NCBI GenBank assembly: GCA_937873535.1
Contig: CALMYA010000063.1
Span: 1-14,406, forward strand
Length of the DNA stretch: 14,406 nt
Direction: 5' to 3'
From: an uncultured bacterium
GTDB lineage: Bacteria; Patescibacteriota; Minisyncoccia; Phycocordibacterales; CAIZLB01
Shown: positions 6,751-13,653 of the stretch, one piece after another
Layout of the letters: each line of letters starts with the position of its first letter
Position numbering within the stretch: position 1 is the stretch's first letter
Notes under the pieces: generated by a model
Seen by the model: the letters and a program-made list of their open reading frames with translations, nothing else
What the model was told of the DNA's origin: nothing
The model's database searches: none
Translations under genes and position numbers: made by a program

Positions 6751-6942
6751 TCAGAAGCTGCCGTAGCCTGGGCCAGGTATGATGTACCTTGGCATAGCTA
6801 GCGGTGCCGCTTGCTGCTCCTTTATACGTTTCATCTCTTCGCAGGTCAACTGTGCCTGCGAGGGGTCAAGCCATAGAGGAAGCGGCTTTTCTTTACCGTC
6901 AACTTCGTCATCGGGCTGACCATGTTTACTTGTGTGGTTCAT
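6751..6942 (-). CDS. Possible small protein (63 residues)
   Basis: A short frame lying in the otherwise empty stretch between pheT and the peptidase and read in the same direction as both. It is hydrophilic at the start (acidic and basic residues to about 20), then has PLWLDP, a helical part LTCEEMKRIKEQQ, and a Pro/Gly/Tyr-rich end. I recognise no family. It has an ATG start but no Shine-Dalgarno and no leaderless -10 box. Its stop is followed within 13 nt by a chain of hairpins. It could be a lineage-restricted protein or a chance frame. The plus-strand frame at 6604-6801 overlaps the start of the peptidase gene and is less likely. Confidence 0.35.
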   Translation of the reverse strand: MNHTSKHGQPDDEVDGKEKPLPLWLDPSQAQLTCEEMKRIKEQQAAPLAMPRYIIPGPGYGSF

Positions 6943-7011
6943 AAGTTGTAAGGTTCGTGTTGGTTACTGATTTAACTGAAAGAAAATCGCTCTAGAAAAC
7001 CTTTCTAAAGA

Positions 7012-7041
7012 ACAAGCCAGCTCTTTCGGGAGCTGGCTTGT
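7012..7041. terminator. 12-bp perfect hairpin downstream of pheT
   Basis: ACAAGCCAGCTC (7012-7023) pairs perfectly with GAGCTGGCTTGT (7030-7041) around a 6-nt loop. On the minus strand it is followed by TCTTTAGAAAGG, a short U-rich tail. The 7032-7041 arm can alternatively pair with 7085-7094. Confidence 0.65.
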
Positions 7042-7084
7042 AATGACACTTAGGTTTATCTTTCCTTTAAATTAGTGTATCAGC

Positions 7085-7094
7085 ACAAGCCAGC
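7085..7094. repeat. Second copy of ACAAGCCAGC (alternative pairing partner)
   Basis: An exact 10-nt direct repeat of the left arm of the 7012-7041 hairpin. On the minus strand it comes first and could pair with 7041-7032, which would dismantle the terminator hairpin, as in an antiterminator/terminator pair. Confidence 0.55.
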
Positions 7095-7119
7095 CCCCGA
7101 GAACATGCAAAATAATAAC

Positions 7120-7135
7120 CGAGGTTCCAACCTCG
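7120..7135 (-). terminator. Probable terminator of pheST
   Basis: The minus strand reads CGAGGTT-GG-AACCTCG followed by GTTATTATTTT, a GC-containing stem with a U-rich tail, 86 nt past the pheT stop. An outer pairing of CATGC (7104-7108) with GCATG (7143-7147) may extend it. The remaining non-coding sequence up to 7220 contains only a TGCAA/TTGCA repeat around an A-run (7169-7182). Confidence 0.6.
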
Positions 7136-7220
7136 CTTTAGAGCATGCTTTAGATATGACTGTGTTTGTGCAAAAAATTGCATAGAAAAATAGTACATTA
7201 AGGCGTTTTAAAATGCAACA

Positions 7221-9251
7221 CTACCTCACGCTCCAACCCTCTTGTGCGTTCAAGACCTCAGTTATAGCCTTCATCGCGGCATCTACCTCTTCTTGGGTAA
7301 GGGTTCTTTCTGATGACTGAAAGATTAGCCTGTAGGCATATGAGGTTTTTGCATCTTTGGTGAACACATCAAAGAGAGTAGTCTTCGCCAAAATGTTTTT
7401 CTGTTCGTCGGTTAGTGCGCCTTGTATTGTTGCGAGCACTTCATTTTCTTTTCCGGCAGCGCCTGGAACGAATACAGCAACGTCGCGTACTGAAAATGGA
7501 TACTGCGAAATGGCTTTGTATTTTCTATCGTCTGAAATGCTTTGCACGAATGAGCTGAGGTCAATATCTAAAGTAGGCTCTGGAAGTGCCGCAATAAGTG
7601 AATCAAGTTCAATTTCTGCCATCATTCCTGCACATGGCGTTTGAGCGTCGCCTTTTATTTCGGTGTATTTTATTTCTGGAGCATTAGATATATCGCCCCC
7701 AAGCATTTTAACTAAATTTTCTACCATTGCTGCAAGCTCAGCCTTTGCATCTATTCCTTTTGGCAGCTTCGCTCGCGCAACGCCAAATGCTAAAGCACTT
7801 CGCTCTTTTTTATTACTGAAAATTTTGCCTATTTCAAATATTCGAATTTCTTTAAGGCCTAACAAGTCGATGTTTTTCATATTCAACAAAAACTTTGCAG
7901 GAAGAATGTCGGTAATAGAATTTCGCAAATGCGAACGCTCAGATGTTAGCGGATTCTGTATAGCCATATCGCCGCTGTCGACAAGAGTATATGTATATGT
8001 TTCTGAAAAACCCTGTGCTGCAAGTGCCTGGCGTATAGCGCTGAAATAATGAAAATTCTTGTTTATTTTTCTGTCGGAACGAGGTTCTGGCACACGTTCT
8101 GAAATTTTGTCGTAACCGTAAACGCGACCAACCTCTTCGGCAATATCTTCAGTAATTCGTAAGTCGCTTCGATGTGGCGGAATGCCGAGCTTAAGGGTTT
8201 CAGGCACCTCTTCAATTTCAAGGCCGAGGCGGGTGAGAATATCGGTTATTTTGTCGCGCGCTATTTCAACACCAAGCCTTGCATGAATATCGGCAATATT
8301 CACTTCAAGCAATACTGGCTCTGCTCTGTGTGGGTAAATATCTACAGCTTCGCCAATAACTGCATCTGGGTTTAATTTAGAAAGATGCCCAGTTAGCATA
8401 GCCATAGCCAGCCCCGCGCGTTCTGGCGTCACGCCGTTTTCAAAACGTTTAGAAGATTCGCTTCGAATGCCGAGTGCTTGCGATGTTCGGCGAACATTAC
8501 TTCTATTAAAAGATGCAGCCTCGAGAATAATATTTTTTGTCTCTGATGTTACCTCGGCCCGCTTGCCGCCTTTAATGCCTGCGACGGCAAGCGGGCCTTT
8601 CTCGTCAGCTATAACCATATTTGTTGAAGAAAGTTTTACCGTCGAGCCATCAAGCAAAACAATTTCTTCGCCGTCTGCGACGTCTTTTTCTTCCTTTCCA
8701 TCGCTGCCCTCTTTTGCCATACGCACCATAAGTACACCCTCAACTTTATCAGCATCAAATGCGTGCATAGGCTCACCTGTTTCAAGCATTACATAATTTG
8801 TAAGGTCTACAATAGAATTTATAGAACGCTGGCCGAGCACTTCAAGCTCATACTTAAGCCACGACGGAGAATCGGTTACAGTAACATTTTCCACAACTCG
8901 GCCGATATATCGTCGGCACAATTCTTCTTGCTCAACAGTGTCGTCAAATGAAATAGCAAGAGAACGCTTTGTGGCCGCTTCCGTCACCTCAGTAATCTCA
9001 GGCCACTTAACATCCTGGCGAATAAGCGTGCCAATTTCTTCGGCCATGTACCGGTGCGAAAGCGCGAACGGCGCGCGGTCGGGCAATACTTTTATATCAA
9101 TAATTGTATCTTCATATTCGCCGTCTGCGCTCTGCTTTTTCTCGATGCCTTCAATTTCAAATGAATGCAACGTTAAAATAGTCGCGAGCTCTTCAGGCTC
9201 TGGAATTGGGTTTTCGAAATATGACTGAATCCATTTATGTGATATGAGCAT
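7221..9251 (-). CDS. pheT: Phenylalanyl-tRNA synthetase beta subunit, short form
   Basis: 676-residue beta subunit of the class II PheRS that charges tRNA-Phe. The order is: N-terminal B1 segment (1-40, ending HSFEIEGIEKK), B3/B4 editing region (about 110-300, with SINSIVDLTNYVMLETGEPMHAFD), B5 domain (about 310-380, with IPPHRSDLRITEDIAEEVGRVYGYDKI), catalytic-like core, and the C-terminal FDX-ACB anticodon-binding domain (about 585-676, SQYPFSVRDVAVFVP to the end). The EMAP/OB-fold tRNA-binding domain B2, about 110 residues inserted near residue 40 in the 795-residue E. coli protein, is absent. The sequence goes from GIEKK through a short DGEYED link straight into DTIIDIKVLPDRAPFALSHRYMAEEI. 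pheS ends 3 nt upstream, so the two genes form one operon. Confidence 0.97.
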   Translation of the reverse strand: MLISHKWIQSYFENPIPEPEELATILTLHSFEIEGIEKKQSADGEYEDTIIDIKVLPDRAPFALSHRYMAEEIGTLIRQDVKWPEITEVTEAATKRSLAISFDDTVEQEELCRRYIGRVVENVTVTDSPSWLKYELEVLGQRSINSIVDLTNYVMLETGEPMHAFDADKVEGVLMVRMAKEGSDGKEEKDVADGEEIVLLDGSTVKLSSTNMVIADEKGPLAVAGIKGGKRAEVTSETKNIILEAASFNRSNVRRTSQALGIRSESSKRFENGVTPERAGLAMAMLTGHLSKLNPDAVIGEAVDIYPHRAEPVLLEVNIADIHARLGVEIARDKITDILTRLGLEIEEVPETLKLGIPPHRSDLRITEDIAEEVGRVYGYDKISERVPEPRSDRKINKNFHYFSAIRQALAAQGFSETYTYTLVDSGDMAIQNPLTSERSHLRNSITDILPAKFLLNMKNIDLLGLKEIRIFEIGKIFSNKKERSALAFGVARAKLPKGIDAKAELAAMVENLVKMLGGDISNAPEIKYTEIKGDAQTPCAGMMAEIELDSLIAALPEPTLDIDLSSFVQSISDDRKYKAISQYPFSVRDVAVFVPGAAGKENEVLATIQGALTDEQKNILAKTTLFDVFTKDAKTSYAYRLIFQSSERTLTQEEVDAAMKAITEVLNAQEGWSVR

Positions 9252-9254
9252 AAT

Positions 9255-9989
9255 TTAAAATTGATTTACGAAACGCAAATCTCCACTGTACATATGGCGA
9301 ATATCGTCGATGCCATATTTCATCATAACGAGCCTGTCGATACCCACGCCGAAAGCGAACGCCTGCCACTTTGTAGGGTCGAGGCCTGCAGCACGCAACA
9401 CTTCTGGGTGAGTGAGCCCGCCGCCCAAAAGCTCAAGCCATTTGTCCTTCCATTTAATATCAACTTCAATGCTCGGCTCGGTGAACGGAAAGAAGCTCGG
9501 GCGAAAACGTATTTCAGTATCTTCACCAAAAAATTCGCGAAGGAATGTGCCGAGTGTGCCCTTCAAATCTTCCATTGAAACTTTTTCTGCCACCATCATT
9601 CCTTCTAGCTGAAAGAATTCGGCTTCATGAGTTGCGTCGGTAGCTTCATTTCTAAAAACTTTACCAGGAACAATAATACGAAATGGCGGCTTAGTAAGTT
9701 CGGTGTGGCGAATTTGTACGTTTGAAGTATGCGTTCGCGCCACAAGCTTTTCGCCGAGCTCATTTTTGTCGGCCATCCAGAAGGTGTCTTGCATGTCGCG
9801 AGCAGAATGGTCGGGCGGCATGCGCAAAGCATCGAAGTTATAAAATTCTGTTTCAATTTCAGGGCCTTCGGCAATTTCAAACCCCATTTTGGCAAAGATA
9901 GCGTTTATGTCGTATATAACCTGCGTCAAAGGGTGCAAATGCCCCGCTGTAACGCCTGTGCTCGCTTTTTCGGCTAGTATTTCTGTCAT
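9255..9989 (-). CDS. pheS: Phenylalanyl-tRNA synthetase alpha subunit, short form
   Basis: 244-residue catalytic alpha subunit of PheRS. Class II motif 2 is seen as PGKVFRNEATDATHEAEFFQLEG (108-130) and motif 3 as FAFGVGIDRLVMMKYGIDDIR (211-231). RFRPSFFPFTEPS (161-173) and LLGGGLTHPEVL (187-198) are also typical. Ala212 in FAFG corresponds to the residue that shapes the Phe pocket. The protein begins at what is about residue 90 of the 327-residue E. coli protein (GHLHPLTQVI matches GGLHPVTRTI), so the N-terminal coiled coil that contacts tRNA-Phe is missing. No upstream frame encodes it, and the promoter sits right at this ATG, so the start is well placed. The usual FHQ of motif 2 is FFQ here. 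Confidence 0.97.
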   Translation of the reverse strand: MTEILAEKASTGVTAGHLHPLTQVIYDINAIFAKMGFEIAEGPEIETEFYNFDALRMPPDHSARDMQDTFWMADKNELGEKLVARTHTSNVQIRHTELTKPPFRIIVPGKVFRNEATDATHEAEFFQLEGMMVAEKVSMEDLKGTLGTFLREFFGEDTEIRFRPSFFPFTEPSIEVDIKWKDKWLELLGGGLTHPEVLRAAGLDPTKWQAFAFGVGIDRLVMMKYGIDDIRHMYSGDLRFVNQF

Positions 9990-9996
9990 GCCGAAA

Positions 9997-10025
9997 AGTA
10001 TAGCCTACTATTGAAAAAAAGTGAA
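9997..10025 (-). promoter_or_regulatory. pheST promoter, leaderless
   Basis: The minus strand has TTCACT (10025-10020), a 17-nt spacer and TATACT (10002-9997). The ATG starts 7 nt after the -10, so transcription would begin at or one base before the start codon. This leaves no room for a leader or a classical pheST attenuator. Confidence 0.6.
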
Positions 10026-10039
10026 AAGAATGCTATATT
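10011..10039 (+). promoter_or_regulatory. Promoter of the surface-gene block
   Basis: The plus strand has TTGAAA (10011-10016), a 17-nt spacer and TATATT (10034-10039), close to the sigma-70 consensus. It overlaps the pheST promoter on the other strand, so the two could compete for polymerase. It also rules out the in-frame GTG at 10021 as the glycosyltransferase start. Confidence 0.65.
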
Positions 10040-10137
10040 CTAAGGGAAATTGCAATGAAAAGGCGGCGGAAAATCAACGAAATGAGCCCCGCCGGCCCCC
10101 GCCCTTCCCCCTTCAGGCGCCTCGGCAAAACCCCAAA
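10040..10137 (+). other. Leader of the glycosyltransferase gene
   Basis: Between the -10 box and the ATG lie 98 nt, ending in a C/G-rich part (10085-10130) unlike the AT-rich flanks. An ATG at 10055 opens a 49-codon frame (10055-10204) overlapping the glycosyltransferase start in another frame. Its product begins with a basic run (MKRRRK) and could be an upstream ORF, but I see no support for its translation. Confidence 0.3.
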
Positions 10138-11433
10138 ATGTCTATCTTATTTACATCTCTTCTCTACGGCTTCCTTTTTATCGTCCTATATTTTGAGGTC
10201 TTTTTAATTTTAACCCTCATCGAAAACCGCAAGAGCCTGGGCAAAAGCGAGCATCTTGAACTAGACGGCGCGGGCAATGTAAGCAGCGCGAACGGCCTAA
10301 ATGGCACCTCAGCAGCGGTTGTGTATCCTAGCGTCACTATTATTGTGCCGGCTTTTAACGAAGAAAGAACAGTAGTCGGAACCATACACTCCCTACTTAA
10401 ATTAAATTACCCAAAAGAAAAGCTTAGTATTATGGTTGTTGATGACGGCTCTAAAGACGGTACATGGAATACAGTTCAGCAATTTGCAGGCCACCCACAG
10501 GTAATTCTTCACAAAAAAGTAAACGGCGGAAAGTACACCGTACTCAATTACGCTATCGAGCGCTGCACTACAGAATTCATTGGCTGCCTCGATGCCGACT
10601 CTTTCGTCGACTCAGAAGCTTTGATGCATATTATTCCGCAATTTAAAGACACAAATGTGATGGCTGTGACGCCTTCGCTTAAAATTCAAAACCCTAAAAC
10701 TGTTTTAGGTATGATGCAGAACGCCGAATACAACTTAGTGGTCTTCGTTAAAAAAATATTAGGCTTGCTCGACGCCCAGTATGTTACACCCGGCCCTTTC
10801 TCTATCTTTCGAAAAGAAGTGTTCAATATTGTCGGGCCGTACAGGCATGCTCACAACAGCGAAGACCTAGAAATTGCCTTTCGCCTGCAAGAACGCCATT
10901 ACAAAATACAGAATGCTCACAAGGCAATTGTGTATACGGTCGGCCCACGCACGGTATACGCCCTCTATAAGCAGCGTGTTCGCTGGACAGGAGGCTTCTT
11001 CCAGAACATCATCGATTACCGAAGGCTTATGTTTAAGCGAAAATACGGCACTTTTGGCATGATGGTGTTGCCTGTTACTGCCATTACCTCGCTCGGCTCT
11101 TTCTTTTTACTGATGTTTGCGCTTTTTAGCATGAGCCAGTCGCTTATAAAGCTTATACAGCACATAAGCCTCGTCGGCTTTAATTTTAGCTGGCCGCCAG
11201 TATTTACAAGAGATTGGCTACTCTTTAATGTTCAAGCATCTATGCTCTTCAGTGTTATTTCAATAGGCTTGGTTCTTTTCTCAATATGGTACGGAAGGAA
11301 GCTTTCGGGAGGCAAAAGAACCGGCGTGCTCGACACTTTCTATTTTCTTACTCTCTATTCAGTCATATCACCATTCTGGCTTGTTACTTCTGTTTACAAT
11401 ACCGTAACGCAACGCGACGCTGTGTGGAGATAA
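10138..11433 (+). CDS. Membrane glycosyltransferase, family GT2
   Basis: 431-residue processive-type GT2 enzyme, probably making or extending an envelope polysaccharide from nucleotide sugars on the cytoplasmic side. A TM helix spans residues 5-27. The GT-A domain follows, with PAFNEE (71-76), VVDDGSKDGT (100-109), the DxD motif in LDADS (151-155), the catalytic acid in SED (241-243), and QRVRW (279-283), the Q/RxxRW motif of polymerising GT2 enzymes such as PgaC or cellulose and hyaluronan synthases. Three further hydrophobic segments (about 306-331, 361-386, 406-426) complete the membrane part. The ATG at 10138 is chosen because it directly precedes the first TM helix. The longer GTG form from 10021 would start inside the promoter and add a Pro/Arg-rich tail. 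About 90 nt of leader result, GC-rich at 10085-10130. Product unknown. Confidence 0.92.
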   Translation: MSILFTSLLYGFLFIVLYFEVFLILTLIENRKSLGKSEHLELDGAGNVSSANGLNGTSAAVVYPSVTIIVPAFNEERTVVGTIHSLLKLNYPKEKLSIMVVDDGSKDGTWNTVQQFAGHPQVILHKKVNGGKYTVLNYAIERCTTEFIGCLDADSFVDSEALMHIIPQFKDTNVMAVTPSLKIQNPKTVLGMMQNAEYNLVVFVKKILGLLDAQYVTPGPFSIFRKEVFNIVGPYRHAHNSEDLEIAFRLQERHYKIQNAHKAIVYTVGPRTVYALYKQRVRWTGGFFQNIIDYRRLMFKRKYGTFGMMVLPVTAITSLGSFFLLMFALFSMSQSLIKLIQHISLVGFNFSWPPVFTRDWLLFNVQASMLFSVISIGLVLFSIWYGRKLSGGKRTGVLDTFYFLTLYSVISPFWLVTSVYNTVTQRDAVWR

Positions 11434-11495
11434 CCGAAAAGACAGCCGACAACTTCTAAAAATAATTTTAAACACTGCAAAATTAAAACACCAAA

Positions 11496-12254
11496 ATGAG
11501 ACAACCACTTAACGCTTACAAATATGCTCTCACCCTGCTCATTACCGTCGTCATTTTCGGCATCATCTTTTATATAAACAATGTTCTCGATGCTCAGCGC
11601 ATAGACAGCGTCAAGGCAGTTCAAGACCAAATTTCCCTCGACATTCTTTCTTCTGAAACGCAGTTCAACCTTTTGAAAGATGCATCGTGCAAGAACGTCG
11701 ATATGTCTATTCTTTCACAAGAAATTAACTCTATCGCCGCAAAACTTGCGTATCTTGAATCTAATAATGGAGACAAGCAACCTTCCATTGAAGTCACGAA
11801 CCTCAAAAAATACTATTCCCTTCTGCAAATTAAAGACTTCATGCTCATGAAGCAGCTTGGCGACAAATGCAGTTCGAAGCCAATTTCAGTGCTTTATTTC
11901 TATGGCAAGAGCAGCGACTGCCCCGACTGCGAAAAAATGGCCCAAATTCTCACGTATTTACGCCAGAATTACCCGCAATTACGTATCTATTCATTCGACA
12001 CTAACCTTCAGCTCTCGGCCATAAATACCCTTAAATCTATTTACGGCATAACTGCGGGCAATATCCCTGCTGTAGTGTACAACGACGAATCGTATGTTGG
12101 TTTCCGTACCATAGATGAAATGAAAGTAATTATTCCCGCCCTAAAGAAAATAGACGCAGCAAATGCTTCGGCCAAAACAGCATCAAGTACGGCAGCTACT
12201 GGAACAAAAGCCAAAGCCTCTTCAACCCCACCCGCAACTGCAGCCAAAAAGTAA
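11496..12254 (+). CDS. Membrane-anchored thioredoxin-fold protein (CPDC)
   Basis: 252-residue protein with an N-terminal signal anchor (TM about 10-30), a predicted helical or coiled-coil linker (32-92), then a thioredoxin-like domain (about 128-220). The domain shows a strand VLYFYG (132-137), the redox pair CPDC (142-145) and the cis-proline loop NIPAVVY (189-195). The C-terminus (222-252) is a low-complexity Ala/Thr/Ser/Lys tail. The domain should face the outside, where it could oxidise, isomerise or reduce disulfides in exported proteins; direction cannot be told. Two more cysteines (65 and 125) flank the linker and could form a structural bond. The gene starts 62 nt after the glycosyltransferase on the same strand, with no clear promoter or Shine-Dalgarno between, so cotranscription is likely. 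Confidence 0.85.
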   Translation: MRQPLNAYKYALTLLITVVIFGIIFYINNVLDAQRIDSVKAVQDQISLDILSSETQFNLLKDASCKNVDMSILSQEINSIAAKLAYLESNNGDKQPSIEVTNLKKYYSLLQIKDFMLMKQLGDKCSSKPISVLYFYGKSSDCPDCEKMAQILTYLRQNYPQLRIYSFDTNLQLSAINTLKSIYGITAGNIPAVVYNDESYVGFRTIDEMKVIIPALKKIDAANASAKTASSTAATGTKAKASSTPPATAAKK

Positions 12255-12263
12255 TGTTATACT
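12255..12263 (+). promoter_or_regulatory. Extended -10 of the PG-binding protein gene (leaderless)
   Basis: TGT-TATACT ends exactly 6 nt before the ATG at 12270. The TG starts just after the stop codon of the preceding gene. No convincing -35 is seen. The arrangement implies transcription starting at the A of ATG, in addition to read-through from upstream. Confidence 0.5.
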
Positions 12264-12269
12264 GTAGTG

Positions 12270-13196
12270 ATGAAGACCGGCACATATAAGTTATGCGCAC
12301 TCAGTTTAGGCTTATTCTTGTTTATACCGGTTGCTGCCAATTTAAATACAGCGGAAGCAGCCATAGTCATTCCTGATTCTTTTTCTTTTAATTTAGACTT
12401 GAAACAAGGCTTAACTGTAAGCCCCGACGTTCAATATCTTCAGGCAATACTCAACGCTTCGCCTAACACCAAAGTAGCAGAAACTGGCGCAGGCTCGAAT
12501 TTCGAGCTCACATCAACCTTCGGTTCGAAAACAAAAAACGCGGTCATGCGCTTCCAAAGCTATTACGCGGCATCTGTTCTTGCGCCTGCAGGCCTCACCT
12601 CTGCTACAGGCGTTGTTGGCCCATTAACCCGAGCAAAGTTAAATCAAATACTGCAAGCGGCGCGCAATGCCAAAACAACAGCTTACGCAACAAGCACATC
12701 AGGAACTGGTTCAATAGTTACAACATCAGCCGGGGCCACAGCAGCAACAGGCTCTGCACCTACAATAACTTCTGTTAGCCCCGCAAGTTCAAAGTTTCTT
12801 ACTCAGGTAGTTGTGCTTACAGGTACAAACTTTACTACAAGTAACACGGTAAAAACTAACTTAGGAAACCTTGATGGCGTCTTTTCGGCAGACGGTAGAA
12901 ACCTTACCTTCACCATAGGCACTCTGCCTTATTATCAAAGGGCCCTTCAGGCATACAAAGGCAAACAGATTAATCTTGTTATTGGCGTGAGTACTGAGTT
13001 CGGTTCAAGCCTTGAACAGGCAATACACGTAATTAGCCTACCCGCTTCAGGAAGCATTGCCGACGCCAGCCCCGTTACCACTGAAGATATATTACAGGGT
13101 ATAAAAGACCTCCAGCAGTTAGCAGCTAGCTCAAGTGCAAGTACGCAGAGCAGTAGTTTTGCGACAACAACGGCAAGCTTTACTTCCGGGAACTAG
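12270..13196 (+). CDS. Secreted peptidoglycan-binding protein with IPT/TIG-like domain
   Basis: 308-residue exported protein. The signal peptide covers residues 1-30 with a likely AEA cleavage site (28-30). A PG_binding_1-like domain occupies about 49-130 (LTVSPDVQYLQAILN, then STFGSKTKNAVMRFQ and GVVGPLTRAKLNQ), with a small insert (65-80). A Ser/Thr/Ala/Gly-rich linker (135-162) leads to an IPT/TIG-like beta domain (163-255, starting APTITSVSPAS and containing VVLTGTNFT). The end (262-308) is Ser/Thr-rich with one short helix. This architecture is common among wall-associated proteins of Parcubacteria. It probably binds the cell wall and presents the beta domain at the surface. The ATG at 12270 is preferred to the GTG at 12267 because the -10 box fits it exactly. 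The 3' end overlaps the convergent HNH gene by 17 nt. Confidence 0.88.
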   Translation: MKTGTYKLCALSLGLFLFIPVAANLNTAEAAIVIPDSFSFNLDLKQGLTVSPDVQYLQAILNASPNTKVAETGAGSNFELTSTFGSKTKNAVMRFQSYYAASVLAPAGLTSATGVVGPLTRAKLNQILQAARNAKTTAYATSTSGTGSIVTTSAGATAATGSAPTITSVSPASSKFLTQVVVLTGTNFTTSNTVKTNLGNLDGVFSADGRNLTFTIGTLPYYQRALQAYKGKQINLVIGVSTEFGSSLEQAIHVISLPASGSIADASPVTTEDILQGIKDLQQLAASSSASTQSSSFATTTASFTSGN

Positions 13197-13584
13197 ACCG
13201 CCAATTCCTTCCTTTTCCTTTATTTAAATTTCTGAAAGTTGGAGTGAGAGCGTGACAATTAGGGCAAAGTAATCTCAGGTTACCTTCATTGTTATTGCTT
13301 GCATCTCCGTCTATATGGTCAATTTCTAGAGGAACAACACCTGTTTTTTGATGCTTCTTATTCCACTTACACAGTGAACAATGCTCACCATATTTCTGCA
13401 TAAGATACCGCTTCAGATGCAGAGAGATGTTTTTTGTTACTATTCCCCGGCTGCCATCTTCTGTTCCTTTTTTCCATGCGCTTATATATACATTGTATTG
13501 ATACTCCACCTGGCAGCGGTTAGAACAATATTTAAGCTGGTGCCGCAGGATTAGATTCTTCTGGCAATTAATACAGACTCTCAT
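13180..13584 (-). CDS. HNH endonuclease, free-standing
   Basis: 134-residue HNH protein. An N-terminal zinc ribbon uses Cys4, Cys7, Cys20 and Cys24 (CINC...YCSNRC). The HNH domain uses a second set, Cys69/Cys72 and Cys107/Cys110, around EIDHIDGD (87-94, catalytic His90), Asn102 in GNLRLLC, and His111 in CPNCHALT. A basic tail (118-134) suits DNA binding. Proteins of this build are known as phage or mobile homing endonucleases that nick or cut near their own gene. It lies 69 nt downstream of tRNA-Thr on the same strand, with a 20-bp inverted repeat filling the gap, and runs 17 nt into the end of the PG-binding protein gene. Both suggest an inserted gene. A TGG-TATACT box ends 6 nt before the ATG. 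Confidence 0.88.
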   Translation of the reverse strand: MRVCINCQKNLILRHQLKYCSNRCQVEYQYNVYISAWKKGTEDGSRGIVTKNISLHLKRYLMQKYGEHCSLCKWNKKHQKTGVVPLEIDHIDGDASNNNEGNLRLLCPNCHALTPTFRNLNKGKGRNWRSSSRK

Positions 13585-13585
13585 A

Positions 13586-13629
13586 AAATAAGTATACCAC
13601 CTGTTGTTGAACAGATGGTATACTTATTT
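13586..13629. repeat. 20-bp inverted repeat between tRNA-Thr and HNH gene
   Basis: The arms are 13586-13605 and 13610-13629 around a GTTG loop, with 19 of 20 positions paired (one C-A mismatch at 13600/13615). Each arm carries TGGTATACT when read outward (13591-13599 minus, 13616-13624 plus), an extended -10 box. On the minus strand the outward box ends 6 nt before the HNH ATG. The same hairpin followed by TTTT could also end the tRNA transcript. Confidence 0.85.
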
Positions 13630-13653
13630 ACTAACTACGAGACTACTTCTAAA

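Noticed and set aside
6604..6801. Plus-strand frame of 65 codons over the hairpin region
   Set aside because: It overlaps the start of the M20 gene and the three hairpins, has no promoter or motif, and is less likely than the minus-strand small frame.
7357..9228. Several plus-strand frames of 60-130 codons opposite pheT
   Set aside because: They are Ser/Ile/Phe-rich shadows of the pheT reading frame with no start signals or recognisable motifs.
10021..10137. N-terminal extension of the glycosyltransferase from GTG 10021
   Set aside because: The codon lies between the -35 and -10 boxes of a good promoter, so it would not be in the mRNA. The added residues are Pro/Arg-rich and unlike GT2 N-termini.
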